Assembly (NCBI GenBank): GCA_027623815.1
Contig: JAQBUV010000001.1
Span: forward strand, 1 to 64,000
Source: Casp-Chloro-G3 sp002816715
GTDB taxonomy: Bacteria; Chloroflexota; Dehalococcoidia; Lucifugimonadales; UBA3495
Length of the DNA: 64,000 nt
Direction: 5' to 3'
Part shown: piece after piece, positions 35,695 to 44,345 of the stretch
Position numbering within the stretch: position 1 is the first letter of the stretch
Layout of the letters: the number at the start of each line of letters is the position of its first letter
Program-made: the position numbers and the translations under genes
The notes under the pieces: model-generated
Told to the model about the DNA's origin: nothing
Seen by the model: the letters and a program-made list of their open reading frames with translations, nothing else
The model's database searches: none

Positions 35695-36753
35695 ATGCCA
35701 AATTATATGTATGTCGCTCTGCAAGACGGTGACAAAATTCTGGGTTTTAACATGGACGCTCAAACCGGCAAATTAACGCCCATGGCAGAAGTTCCAGTCG
35801 TCGGCGGGCCGTCGGCGTTGGCAATAAGTCCGGATCAAAAAGTGCTTTACGTCGGTCATCGCACCAGTCAAGAAATATCCAGCTACCGAATAGACCAGAA
35901 TACTGGCAGCCTGACCCAGAACGGAAAAGTATCCGTTGAGGCCGCGCCTACTTTTTTGTCCACCGACCGCAAGGGGAAATATTTGCTTTCCGCCCATTAC
36001 CAGGGCGCCCACATCGCGGTGCATGGCACTGGGGCTGACGGAGGGATAGTCGGCCCACCCATCGAATGGCTGGAAACGGACGTTGGCGCCCACGCGATTC
36101 AGACCGACCGCTCTAACAAATTTGCCTTCGTGCCTCACATCGCCCGCCAAAGCGATAACGTAATGCAACCTCCTGGCGACGCCCTGGGGCCGAATGTTAT
36201 TTACCAGTTCCGGTTCGACGAGAACACCGGCCACCTCACGCCCAACTCGCCACTAAAAGTCGAGCAGGGAGAATTTCTCGGCCCCCGGCACTATTGCTTT
36301 CATCCAACGCTAGACGTCGCCTACTTTTCCAACGAGCAGGGATGCAGCGTAAACGCCTATCGACTGGATACCACCACAGGAACGCTGGCGGCTTTCCAAA
36401 CCATATCCACCCTACCGGAAGGCCACACCGGCAGGAACACTTGCTCCCAGATACAAATCTCTCCTTCGGGAAAATTCTTGTATGTGCCTAACCGGGGCCA
36501 CAACAGCATCGCGGGCTTCTCGGTAGACGCCTCTACCGGAAGTTTGACCGCCATCGGGCAAGTATCGACCGAAGTGGTGCCCAGCGCCTTCAGCCTGGAC
36601 CCAGCGGGCAAGTTCGTTTACGCCGCCGGTTCTGAGTCGGGCCGTTTGGCCTCGTACCGGGTCAATGGGGACACGGGTGAGCTGACCGCAATGGAGACTT
36701 ATTCCGCGGGCAAGAGGCCGATGGGGGTGCTGATAACTAATTTGGGCGGCTAG
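35695..36753 (+). CDS. Lactonase family (6-phosphogluconolactonase-like) propeller
   Basis: A 352-residue seven-bladed propeller of the YbhE/carboxymuconate-cyclase-like lactonase family. Repeating blade text includes GGPSALAISPDQKVLYVGHR, AAPTFLSTDRKGKYLLSAHY, DVGAHAIQTDRSNKFAFVPH and SPSGKFLYVPNRGHNSIAGF. Such proteins open sugar or muconate-type lactones. ATG 35695 is chosen because GGAGGAGG lies just upstream; the open frame extends back to 35587 without support. Confidence 0.85.
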   Translation: MPNYMYVALQDGDKILGFNMDAQTGKLTPMAEVPVVGGPSALAISPDQKVLYVGHRTSQEISSYRIDQNTGSLTQNGKVSVEAAPTFLSTDRKGKYLLSAHYQGAHIAVHGTGADGGIVGPPIEWLETDVGAHAIQTDRSNKFAFVPHIARQSDNVMQPPGDALGPNVIYQFRFDENTGHLTPNSPLKVEQGEFLGPRHYCFHPTLDVAYFSNEQGCSVNAYRLDTTTGTLAAFQTISTLPEGHTGRNTCSQIQISPSGKFLYVPNRGHNSIAGFSVDASTGSLTAIGQVSTEVVPSAFSLDPAGKFVYAAGSESGRLASYRVNGDTGELTAMETYSAGKRPMGVLITNLGG

Positions 36754-36890
36754 CCGCGTTCACCTGGTCAGTTGAGCCGGTACTGGAAAACGGCCAGTTT
36801 ATCCCTTGAAAATTGAACCAGCGGGGTAGTCGCGTCACGTCTTCGCCGCTGGCGCAGTATAAGCGGAATAATAAGAGTGAGTAGAAGAGC

Positions 36891-37694
36891 ATGTTCAGCA
36901 AGATTCAGCACGTGGGTTACCAGGTGAATAACCTGGACAAAGCCGTATCCTGGTTCGCCGAGAAATTTGGTGGCACGCGGGCCGCCGGTGGCGCCGCCCA
37001 ACTTGGGGGGCGTAACGCCTTTGTCCGGTTCGGTCAGATTGAGGTTGAACTGCTGGAGCCGGTGAACCACAACGATGTTCCTGAAGATACGTTGGTGATG
37101 CACCATGTCGGCTACGTGGTGCCAGACGTTCGGCAAGCGGCGGCGGAGTTGAAACAGAAGGGTCTGAAATTCACTGCAGACCAGCCCAACGTCAATGCCC
37201 TATCTCAACAGGTGCTTTGGCTGGACCCGGCTACGACCAACGATATTCTGATTCACCTGACCCAACTGCCAGAGCAACCGAACACGGTAGGAATTGGGGG
37301 TGGCCTGGCGATAGATCAGATTGTTCACGCCGGGTACGTTGTCGAAAACCTGGTGGAAGCTGTGGCCTGGTACACTGACAAGTTCGGCGGCGAGTACATT
37401 GGTGGCGGGATGTCCCGTCGGGGCGTGAACAACGCCTTCGTCAATTTTGGGCAGGTACAGGTTGAACTGCTGGAGCCAACCAGCCCAGAGCAGCTTGGCG
37501 GCCAGCGGCAGGCAATGGACCATGTGGGCTACGTGGTCAAGGACATAGTAGCGGGTATTGAAGATTGCCAACGGCGCGGTCTACAGCTAGGTGAAGCGGC
37601 GCCGCGCGCCAACAGCATCAACCAGCAGTTGTGCTACTTTGACACTGGGTGCACCTGCGGCACCCAAATTCACCTGACCCAGTTGCCTGGGTAA
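36891..37694 (+). CDS. Double-domain VOC (glyoxalase-like) protein
   Basis: A 267-residue fusion of two vicinal-oxygen-chelate domains that are clearly duplicates: IQHVGYQVNNLDKAVSWFAE against IVHAGYVVENLVEAVAWYTD, with IEVELLEPV against VQVELLEPT and IHLTQLPE against IHLTQLPG. Each half resembles methylmalonyl-CoA epimerase, with a His near the start and a Glu in the ELLEP strand as likely metal ligands. It could be an epimerase or a ring-cleaving dioxygenase-like enzyme. Confidence 0.8.
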   Translation: MFSKIQHVGYQVNNLDKAVSWFAEKFGGTRAAGGAAQLGGRNAFVRFGQIEVELLEPVNHNDVPEDTLVMHHVGYVVPDVRQAAAELKQKGLKFTADQPNVNALSQQVLWLDPATTNDILIHLTQLPEQPNTVGIGGGLAIDQIVHAGYVVENLVEAVAWYTDKFGGEYIGGGMSRRGVNNAFVNFGQVQVELLEPTSPEQLGGQRQAMDHVGYVVKDIVAGIEDCQRRGLQLGEAAPRANSINQQLCYFDTGCTCGTQIHLTQLPG

Positions 37695-37712
37695 GCGACC
37701 ATTCGGAAACGT

Positions 37713-37800
37713 GGTTCGACCGGCTCACCATGAGCGGACTTGACTTGTGGCCCGCTCATCCCGAGCCCATTCGGTAAGCTCAGGTCAGGCTTGTCGAAGG
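37713..37800. repeat. Intergenic palindromic repeat (GAGCGGACTTG family)
   Basis: A stretch beginning GGTTCGACCGGCTCACCATG and GAGCGGACTTG and ending CTTGTCGAAGG, whose ends are imperfectly inverted (GGTTCGAC versus CTTGTCGAAGG). A related piece is at 49101-49158. It separates the convergent VOC and methyltransferase-like genes. Confidence 0.6.
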
Positions 37801-37843
37801 ATTATCCCACTGGTGGTGGCCTTGGCTGGGTGGTTGCCCGCCA

Positions 37844-38524
37844 TCAGACACGCATGGCAGTCCAGATGACATGATGCGCGCCGCCTTTACCCCCACCGCC
37901 TCGCGCTCGCACCTTGACTTCATCCACCTCGAACCCGGCCTGGCGCAGCCGCCGAGCAAACGCTCCATCCGGGCCGGAAGACCATACAGCCAAAACGCCC
38001 CGGGGTCGCAACGCGGCGAAAGCGGTATTCAACCCGTCGCGGCCATATAGCCAATCGTTACCCTTCATGACCAGCCCATTCGGGCCATTGTCAACATCCA
38101 GCAGGATGGCATCGTACTCACTGTGGGCGGTCTTAATAATCTGAGCAACGTCGCCTTCCTGGACGGTGACCCGTTGGTCGTCCAGGGGATGACCGGCCAG
38201 ATGGGCCAGGACTCCCCGGTTCCACTTCACCACGGCGGGCACCAACTCGGCAACAATCACCTGGGCTTTGGCTCCAAGTTCGTTCAGCGCCGTCCTCACC
38301 GTGTATCCCATGCCCAGACCGCCAATCAGGACTCTAGGCTGCGGCTGTCCGGCGATTTTTTGGCAGCCCAGTTTGGCCAGCGCATCTTCCGACCCGTAAA
38401 CACGACTGTTCATAAGTTCATAATTGCCTGCTTTGATCGAGAAATCCTGGTCATGTTGATACAAACGCAGTTCCTCGCCGTTGCCGGGAGTTTCTGCCGT
38501 GTCGAGTAACTTCCAGGGAATCAT
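37844..38524 (-). CDS. Spermidine synthase-like SAM-binding protein
   Basis: A 226-residue Rossmann protein resembling spermidine synthases and related methyltransferases. Seen are RVLIGGLGMGYTVRTALNEL (motif I), QVIVAELVPAVVKWNRG, HSEYDAILLDVDNGPNGLV and LRPRGVLAVWSSGPDGAFAR. The protein lacks a clear N-terminal beta-domain of true spermidine synthase and is shorter, so a spermidine product is not assured. GAGAGG precedes the ATG. Confidence 0.75.
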   Translation of the reverse strand: MIPWKLLDTAETPGNGEELRLYQHDQDFSIKAGNYELMNSRVYGSEDALAKLGCQKIAGQPQPRVLIGGLGMGYTVRTALNELGAKAQVIVAELVPAVVKWNRGVLAHLAGHPLDDQRVTVQEGDVAQIIKTAHSEYDAILLDVDNGPNGLVMKGNDWLYGRDGLNTAFAALRPRGVLAVWSSGPDGAFARRLRQAGFEVDEVKVRARGGGGKGGAHHVIWTAMRV

Positions 38525-38599
38525 CAGTGCCTCTCATTACACCTGGTTTCTTCTATCGATCAAATATCGATCAAAATAACGGGCTAATCAGGGCCGCAT

Positions 38600-40204
38600 T
38601 CAGGGACGCACACCCGGGATATTCAGGCGTATGCGATAAATGCCGGTGACCGCCGTCATATAAAGTGTTTGACCATCCTGGTCGCCCCAGGCCAGATTGT
38701 GCGGTGTTTCTGGGCCTTTGATCATGCCGAGAAGCTGTCCCTGAGGCGACAGAATCCAAACGCCCTCCGGCCCGCAGACGTAGAGGTTGCCTTCCTGATC
38801 GACCTTGATCCCGTCAATTGCATTCTCTCCGGGAGCGTTGGTCATATCGTAGAATACTTCTGCATTCTCTCCGGGAGCGTTGGTCATATCGTAGAATACT
38901 TCGCCCGAGGCTAGCGTTCCATCGTCATTCACCGGGTATCGCATTACGACTTTGTTTTGGTAATCCCAGTTGCCAACATAAAGGAACTGTTCATCCGGTG
39001 AAAAGGCGAGACCGTTGGGGCCGGTCAACTCTGAGGTCAGGAGTTTGATCTCGCCCTCATGGACCCGGAACACTCCGCTGAAGGGGAGTTCTTTCCTCGG
39101 ATCGTCAAACTTCTGCGGAAGCCCAAAAGGTGGGTCGGTAAAGTACAGTGACCCGTCAGACTTGTAAACCAGGTCGTTGGGACTGTTGAGACGCTGGCCC
39201 TGAAATTGGTCGGCCAGCACCGTTATTTTGCTGCGAGGCTCAACCCTGATGATTCGGCGGTTGCCATGCTGGCAGATGGTCAGCCGCCCTTCCCGGTCGA
39301 AGGTCAAGCCGTTGGAGCCTGGTTGGGTGTACTGACCGATGTCGAAACCGTTGTATCCGCTTTTCGCCCGGAAGACATTCACCGTGCCGTCGGTGGCCCA
39401 ACGGTAGATGATGTTGGTATTGGGCGAACTGAAAAGCAGATAGCCCTCGCGGGCCCAAACTGGGCCTTCGGTGAAAACAAAATCGCCCGCCACCTTTTCC
39501 AGCTTGACACCCGGCGGCACGATGGCATCCAATGCTGCATCGCTTCTGACGATCTCAAAGGGTACCTCCCGGCCAACCTGGGCGCGGTCGGCAGCGTAGA
39601 AATCTAGGGTCGCTGTGCGCAGCCAGATGTAATTATCGGGGGAAGCCGATAATGGAGCGTTGATTCCAAAGACGGCGATTTGGAAGCGCTGCCCCGGCTT
39701 GACTCCTTGGGCGATGATGATGCGGTTGGGTGAGTTAAACCCGCTGACCACGGTTCCGCCCGCCTGACCCACGACCCGAGGCATGCGTCCGTTGACCCAG
39801 ACCTCGGCGTAGTCATCGACAATCACCTCAAATACGACAGTGGAGCCAGTGGGATCGAAGTTGCCGACCATCTCAGGAATCGTGACGTCAATGCGATACC
39901 AGTTGAAGCAGACTTTGCCGGTGCCGCGACGGCTATCCAATTCGGTAGCTGGCAGGATTTCCCAGCCCGAGTCGTCAAAATCCAGGACCTCAGCATGGGG
40001 GATTATGTCGTAAGTCCGATTCGGCGGGCCGCTTGGCCCCAGGTCATCACCCACGCTACGAAAATCCACGGTGGCGACCTTGGCGTCATGGTAACGCCAC
40101 TGACCTTTGACCAACTCAACACCGGCGTCGGTGTTCAGGTCGACCATGGCATTGGGCAAGTCAGGCAGGATACCCGGCGGGCCTGGTAGTCTTGAGGTTG
40201 TCAA
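38600..40204 (-). CDS. SMP-30 lactonase with an extra N-terminal beta domain
   Basis: A 534-residue protein. Residues 1-210 are a separate beta-rich region (VKGQWRYHDAKVATVDFRSV, GKVCFNWYRIDVTIPEMVG, FEVIVDDYAEVWVNGRMPRV) resembling a galactose-binding or sugar-hydrolase accessory domain. Residues 225-530 are a full SMP-30 propeller with FTEGPVWAREG, LNSPNDLVYKSDGS, GPNGLAFSPDEQ and AIDGIKVDQEGN. A 14-residue direct duplication sits just before the last metal motif. The start is TTG 40204 with AAAGGAGG six bases upstream. No signal peptide seen. Confidence 0.8.
   Translation of the reverse strand: MTTSRLPGPPGILPDLPNAMVDLNTDAGVELVKGQWRYHDAKVATVDFRSVGDDLGPSGPPNRTYDIIPHAEVLDFDDSGWEILPATELDSRRGTGKVCFNWYRIDVTIPEMVGNFDPTGSTVVFEVIVDDYAEVWVNGRMPRVVGQAGGTVVSGFNSPNRIIIAQGVKPGQRFQIAVFGINAPLSASPDNYIWLRTATLDFYAADRAQVGREVPFEIVRSDAALDAIVPPGVKLEKVAGDFVFTEGPVWAREGYLLFSSPNTNIIYRWATDGTVNVFRAKSGYNGFDIGQYTQPGSNGLTFDREGRLTICQHGNRRIIRVEPRSKITVLADQFQGQRLNSPNDLVYKSDGSLYFTDPPFGLPQKFDDPRKELPFSGVFRVHEGEIKLLTSELTGPNGLAFSPDEQFLYVGNWDYQNKVVMRYPVNDDGTLASGEVFYDMTNAPGENAEVFYDMTNAPGENAIDGIKVDQEGNLYVCGPEGVWILSPQGQLLGMIKGPETPHNLAWGDQDGQTLYMTAVTGIYRIRLNIPGVRP
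38819..38902 (-). repeat. 42-bp in-frame tandem duplication in the SMP-30 gene
   Basis: Two back-to-back copies of a 42-base unit encode EVFYDMTNAPGENA twice. The copies are essentially identical, so the event is recent. Reading frame is kept. Confidence 0.85.
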
Positions 40205-40320
40205 AAGCCGCCTCCTTTGGTGACTCTAGTTTAGATTATTTCTGCCATTATATATGGCCACATTTAGCGCCTAGGCTATGCCAGCCAGGGATTGGCAGTC
40301 AACACAATAGACTGGCTAGA

Positions 40321-40402
40321 CCCCTTCTCCCTCAATGGGAGAAGGTTGGGAAGAGGGTGATACCTCCCTCACCTCAATCCTCTCCCACAAGGGGAGGGGA
40401 AG
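40321..40402. repeat. Double-hairpin intergenic repeat
   Basis: CCTTCTCCC-TCAAT-GGGAGAAGG (40323-40345) is a perfect 9-bp hairpin, followed by a second weaker one around CTCTCCCACAAGGGGAGGG. It lies between the divergent ends of the SMP-30 and RNA methyltransferase genes. Repeats of this style are common between bacterial genes. Confidence 0.6.
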
Positions 40403-40457
40403 CCAGTATTCAATGATTGACGCGTATTTATCTGAGATTGCTCTTAGCCGGCGTTCT

Positions 40458-41201
40458 CTAACGCTCCAGTCGCCAAGTATACAAGACTACCGCGACGGCG
40501 GTCGCCAGGTTCAGGCTGGATACACCTTCAGTCATGGGAATGGCGATGCAGTGGTCGGCTGAGGTCAGTAATTCTTGGCTGAGACCGCTCCGTTCCGCGC
40601 CGAAGGCCAGAATGGCTCGTGGGGGAATCGAGTTGGCCTTTAGCGGTTCCCCGGAGGAATCGACTGCCACCAGCGGGCGTTCACAGCTTGGGATGGCGGT
40701 AGCCCGCGTCACCGGAAGGGCGAACTGCGAGCCGACTCCGGTAATTATTGAGGCAGCGTTCCAGGGGTCGTGCAATCCGATGGTGATGACTCCCGCCGCT
40801 CCCGCTGCCGCCGCCACGCGGATGGCGGTGCCTATGTTGATATGATTTCGAGGGTTTTCCAGTAAGACCACCGGAGCTGGTGCCGGGTTGTCCAATATGT
40901 CAGTGAGACAAACAGCAGGACGGCGCGCGATCGCAATTATACCGGTGGGCGGCGGCACCGGAGCCAACTGCTGGAAAATCTCCTCTGGAACCAACTTCAC
41001 GTGCTGAATTAAGGTGTCCGTGGTATCCGGGGCAATGTCCGCCGCCAACTGGGACAGATCAGCCAGGTTAATGCTGACGGCCTCAATCAGTTCAGCGCCG
41101 AATCGGATGGCGTGCTTCAGGGGATGGAATCCTTCCAGAACGACCAGGGAAGGGTCGCTACGCGCGCTGCGGAAACGGTCGATAATGAGGTGATGACTCA
41201 T
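40458..41201 (-). CDS. TrmH/SpoU family RNA 2'-O-methyltransferase
   Basis: A 247-residue protein of the SPOUT class. The three SpoU motifs are present: HINIGTAIRVAAAAGAAG, ILAFGAERSGLSQELL and IPMTEGVSSLNLATAVAVVL. The N-terminal 90 residues form a separate substrate-binding region. It probably methylates a ribose 2'-OH in tRNA or rRNA; the position is unknown. Ribosome binding site not obvious. Confidence 0.85.
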   Translation of the reverse strand: MSHHLIIDRFRSARSDPSLVVLEGFHPLKHAIRFGAELIEAVSINLADLSQLAADIAPDTTDTLIQHVKLVPEEIFQQLAPVPPPTGIIAIARRPAVCLTDILDNPAPAPVVLLENPRNHINIGTAIRVAAAAGAAGVITIGLHDPWNAASIITGVGSQFALPVTRATAIPSCERPLVAVDSSGEPLKANSIPPRAILAFGAERSGLSQELLTSADHCIAIPMTEGVSSLNLATAVAVVLYTWRLER

Positions 41202-41223
41202 AATTCGTGATGCAAATTACGGT

Positions 41224-42258
41224 TTACCGCATACCCACTACCCGCACACGGTGGTTGATGCCGTCGGCGATGTAGAGGTTGCCCTGCCGGTCGATTCCAC
41301 ATCCGTGAGGACGTTCCAATCCGGCGTCGGTGGGGTTGCCGCCGTCGCCGTCACCTCCCTGGTGTCCGCCAGCGATGGTGGTAACAATGCCGGTGTTAAC
41401 GTCAATGCGGCGAACCGCATTATTCTCGGTGTCCACAACAATCACGTTGTCCTGATGGTCGCACCGCATGGCTTTGGGTGCGCCCCAGGTGGCGGCTAAG
41501 GCCGTGCCGCCGTCGCCACTGTAACCCCGCTCGCCAGTACCGGCGAAGGTGGACATTATCCCGTTGGCGTCGACTTTGCGGACGCCGTTGCCTTCCCGCT
41601 CGGCGATGTAAACGTTGCCCTGGCGATCCATGCACACCGCCCGAGGACCCATGATTGACGCTTCGGTAGCGGGCTTGCCGTCGCCTGCTCGTCGCTTTTC
41701 ACCGTCACCGGCAAAGGTGGTGATGATTCCGGCCTTCAGGTCCAATCGGCGTATCCGTTGGTCCTGAATATCGGCAATGAGCAGGCCTCCTTTGCCGTCA
41801 AGACAAAAATCGTTAGGTTCCCTCAACTGCGCTTGGTTGCCCGGGCCGCCGTCGCCGCCGTAGCCGGGCTCTCCAGTGCCCGCCACCGTGGTAATTATGC
41901 CGGTGGCGGCGTCAACTTTGCGGACAGCAGCGTTCAAACGGTCGGCCACGTATATATCGCCGTTGGTATCCACAACAAGTGAGTATAAATTATTCATGGT
42001 CGCTTGAGTTGCCGGGCCGCCATCCCCCGAATAACCCGCCGCGCCGGTTCCCGCCACCGTGGAAATTACCCACGAGTTTCTATCGATGCGCCGGACGGTG
42101 TGGTTGCGCCCATCGCAGATGTACAGGTTATCTTCGGCGTCGAAGGCGCAACCGTAGGCCTCCCCAATCAAAGCCTGCGTTGCCGGGCCGCCGTCCCCGG
42201 CGTAGCCTTCTTCTCCGGTTCCGACAACGGTCTGGATCTTTCCAATTGCAAAATCCAT
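41224..42258 (-). CDS. NHL-repeat propeller protein (GDGGPA type)
   Basis: A 344-residue protein with six repeats of the type VAGTGAAGYSGDGGPATQAT alternating with NHL strands (GDIYVADRLNAAVRKVDA, GNLYIADGINHRVRVV). This is a six-bladed propeller. The conserved Gly/Asp-rich loops recall metal-binding teneurin or lactonase-like propellers. No signal peptide. ATG 42258 is chosen over 42288 because GAGGGA precedes it. Role unknown. Confidence 0.8.
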   Translation of the reverse strand: MDFAIGKIQTVVGTGEEGYAGDGGPATQALIGEAYGCAFDAEDNLYICDGRNHTVRRIDRNSWVISTVAGTGAAGYSGDGGPATQATMNNLYSLVVDTNGDIYVADRLNAAVRKVDAATGIITTVAGTGEPGYGGDGGPGNQAQLREPNDFCLDGKGGLLIADIQDQRIRRLDLKAGIITTFAGDGEKRRAGDGKPATEASIMGPRAVCMDRQGNVYIAEREGNGVRKVDANGIMSTFAGTGERGYSGDGGTALAATWGAPKAMRCDHQDNVIVVDTENNAVRRIDVNTGIVTTIAGGHQGGDGDGGNPTDAGLERPHGCGIDRQGNLYIADGINHRVRVVGMR

Positions 42259-42396
42259 CTTTCTTCCCTCTGTAAAACTATCAAGCAAGCGAGAAGCTAT
42301 GCTACTTCAAGCTACTCGAATGAAATCATGAAATATAGTCTAGATGATGAGAATATTACCACGAACTTCTGGCGTGAGCTCGGAAGCGCCAATAAG

Positions 42397-43002
42397 TTAA
42401 CCAGATTCCGAAGGACACGCCAGACGTATGTTGGGAGAGTATCCCGGCGCAGGCTCTCCGTCGGACATTGCCACCTGCGAAGCGGACATAAAGAAAGCCC
42501 CAACTTTTGCAGGGGCTTCCATCACTTGATTTGGGTGGTATTGGCTATTGCGAAAGCTGTCCGCGAACGGCACCCCCGGGAAGTCGGCGTTGTGCACGTT
42601 GATGTAATAGCCCGCAGGATTTTTGCGAATCTCTTTGATCAGGTCCGCCGGTGCGTCAACACAACCCTGAAGGTCATCCGGTACCGGCACCGGGTCTGGG
42701 ATTACGGTGTCGAAGAAAGTGACCACGATCGGCCCGTTAACCCCAGCCTCAGCATGGTGAATGTGCGACCTCGTAGGGTCTGAGATTTGGTCAACGGTAA
42801 GTTGGTAGCAAATTTCTTCCTGTCCGGAATTAAGCGTTAGATTCATCACACCGCTGCCGTCTGGGTCTCCGGGGTTTACCTCGTTTTGGCCCAACAAATT
42901 CGCAGACAAGGGTCGCCCACCTGCTGAAACAGTCGCTGCACCGATGATTACGGTCAACGCCATCGCACCAACCGCCAAAGCCAGATACCCGCGCTTCTTC
43001 AT
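42397..43002 (-). CDS. CHRD domain secreted protein, 3' end frameshifted
   Basis: As sequenced, a 201-residue frame. Residues 1-27 are a signal peptide (MKKRGYLALAVGAMALTVII...), followed by a CHRD domain: LSANLLGQNEVNPGDPDGSG, EICYQLTVDQI, SHIHHAEAGVNGPIVVTFFD and AGYYINVHNADFPG. The family normally ends FPGGAVRGQL. Here the frame shifts in the C-run at 42573-42577 and reads unrelated sequence across the terminator. Adding one base to that run gives FPGGAVRGQLSQ and a stop at 42545, so the true protein is probably about 152 residues. Exported; function of CHRD domains unknown. Confidence 0.8.
   Translation of the reverse strand: MKKRGYLALAVGAMALTVIIGAATVSAGGRPLSANLLGQNEVNPGDPDGSGVMNLTLNSGQEEICYQLTVDQISDPTRSHIHHAEAGVNGPIVVTFFDTVIPDPVPVPDDLQGCVDAPADLIKEIRKNPAGYYINVHNADFPGVPFADSFRNSQYHPNQVMEAPAKVGAFFMSASQVAMSDGEPAPGYSPNIRLACPSESG
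42484..42518 (-). terminator. Intrinsic terminator of the CHRD gene
   Basis: On the minus strand AAGCCCC and GGGGCTT form a 7-bp stem with a 10-base loop followed by TTCTTTATG. It lies inside the open frame as sequenced but just 27 bases after the stop codon restored by the frameshift correction described for the CHRD gene. Confidence 0.7.
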
Positions 43003-43260
43003 GTCGATTTAACCCTCCACACTTTGATACGGAGCGGATGCCCCCGTCCGCGCAATAATACGTAGGTGGCTGTCAAAACGGATTCAATTTATTTTGCCGA
43101 GGACTCAGCCTACACCAGGGCCTTATATTGGTGACCTTGGGGAGGTCGGTCTAGCAAACGGCCAAGGGATCAGGTCTACCTCAGTTTAGCGATTGGGTTA
43201 CATGATTTCAGATCTATTGTGGTATGATCGGGCCGGAAAACCAATAGCGGAGGGGCTATC

Positions 43261-44274
43261 ATGCCGTACGGTGGTAATGATTGGCTGGCTTTAACCCAAG
43301 AACCCACTTTGGAGCCGGAACTCCCCATTTGTGACCCGCACCACCACTTTTGGGACTTTCGTGAAATCCGCATTCCCTACCAGCGCTATCTATTGCATGA
43401 GTTGGCGGCCGATGTGAATAGCGGCCACAATGTGCGCTCGACGGTGTTTATTGAGACTAGAGCTATGTATCGTCCTGACGGGCCGGTGGATTCCCGATCC
43501 GCGGGCGAGGTCGAGTTTGTCCAGGGGTTGGCCGCGGCCAGCGCCACGGGACTGTACGGCCCGACCAGGGCAGCGTCGGCCATCATTGGCAACGCCAACC
43601 TGAGCCTGGGGCAAGCCGTGGAGCCGGTTCTGGATGCACTACAAGCAGCTAGCCCCAACCGATTTCGCGGTGTTCGCAATTCCGCCGCCTGGAATGCCCA
43701 CCCCGATGTGGAAAACCGAGCGGAGCAGGGCCTGTTGGCCAATGAAAACTTCAGGGACGGGGCTAAGGTGCTGGCCGGTAGAGGTCTGTCGCTGGAGGTA
43801 ACGCTGTACTTTCCCCAGTTGTCCGAGTTGGTGGATTTCGCCAACGCCGTGCCCAACTTGTCCATTGTCCTGAACCATATTGGAGGCTTGTATCGGGTTG
43901 GCCCATACGGAAACCGGGATAACGAAGTATTGCCTGCCTGGCGCGATGGCATTGCGGCCGCGGCCAAGTGTCCCAACATCTTTCTCAAGCTGGGCGGCGT
44001 GGGACAACCTCGCTACGGATTTGACTGGTACACCTGGGAAAGGCCCATTGGGTCCGAACCGTTGGCTGCTTATCTGGGGCCGTTGCTGAACTACTGTATC
44101 GAGCAATTCGGGCCAAACCGGTGTATGTTCGAAAGCAACTTCCCACCGGATAAGGTGTCCTACTCCTACAACGTCTTGTTCAACGCCTTCAAGCGCTTGT
44201 CGAAAGGCCACTCGGTTGCTGAGCGGGCGGCGTTGTTCCACGACACTGCCACTCGCGTTTACCGGATAGATTAG
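43261..44274 (+). CDS. Amidohydrolase-2 family hydrolase (copy 2)
   Basis: A 337-residue paralog of the gene at 34354, with the same opening, CDPHHHFWDFREI, TVFIETRAMYR, IVLNHIGGLYR and CMFESNFPPDKVSYSYN. GGAGGGG precedes the ATG. It is followed after 71 bases by a CoA-transferase gene and then a cupin gene on the same strand, so its product may feed a CoA-activated intermediate. Metal hydrolase, substrate unknown. Confidence 0.85.
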   Translation: MPYGGNDWLALTQEPTLEPELPICDPHHHFWDFREIRIPYQRYLLHELAADVNSGHNVRSTVFIETRAMYRPDGPVDSRSAGEVEFVQGLAAASATGLYGPTRAASAIIGNANLSLGQAVEPVLDALQAASPNRFRGVRNSAAWNAHPDVENRAEQGLLANENFRDGAKVLAGRGLSLEVTLYFPQLSELVDFANAVPNLSIVLNHIGGLYRVGPYGNRDNEVLPAWRDGIAAAAKCPNIFLKLGGVGQPRYGFDWYTWERPIGSEPLAAYLGPLLNYCIEQFGPNRCMFESNFPPDKVSYSYNVLFNAFKRLSKGHSVAERAALFHDTATRVYRID

Positions 44275-44345
44275 CTGGCATAAACTATGCCGGTGCCGAC
44301 CATCTTGTATCCAACTACCTTCACGAATAAGGAGAAATCCAAATC

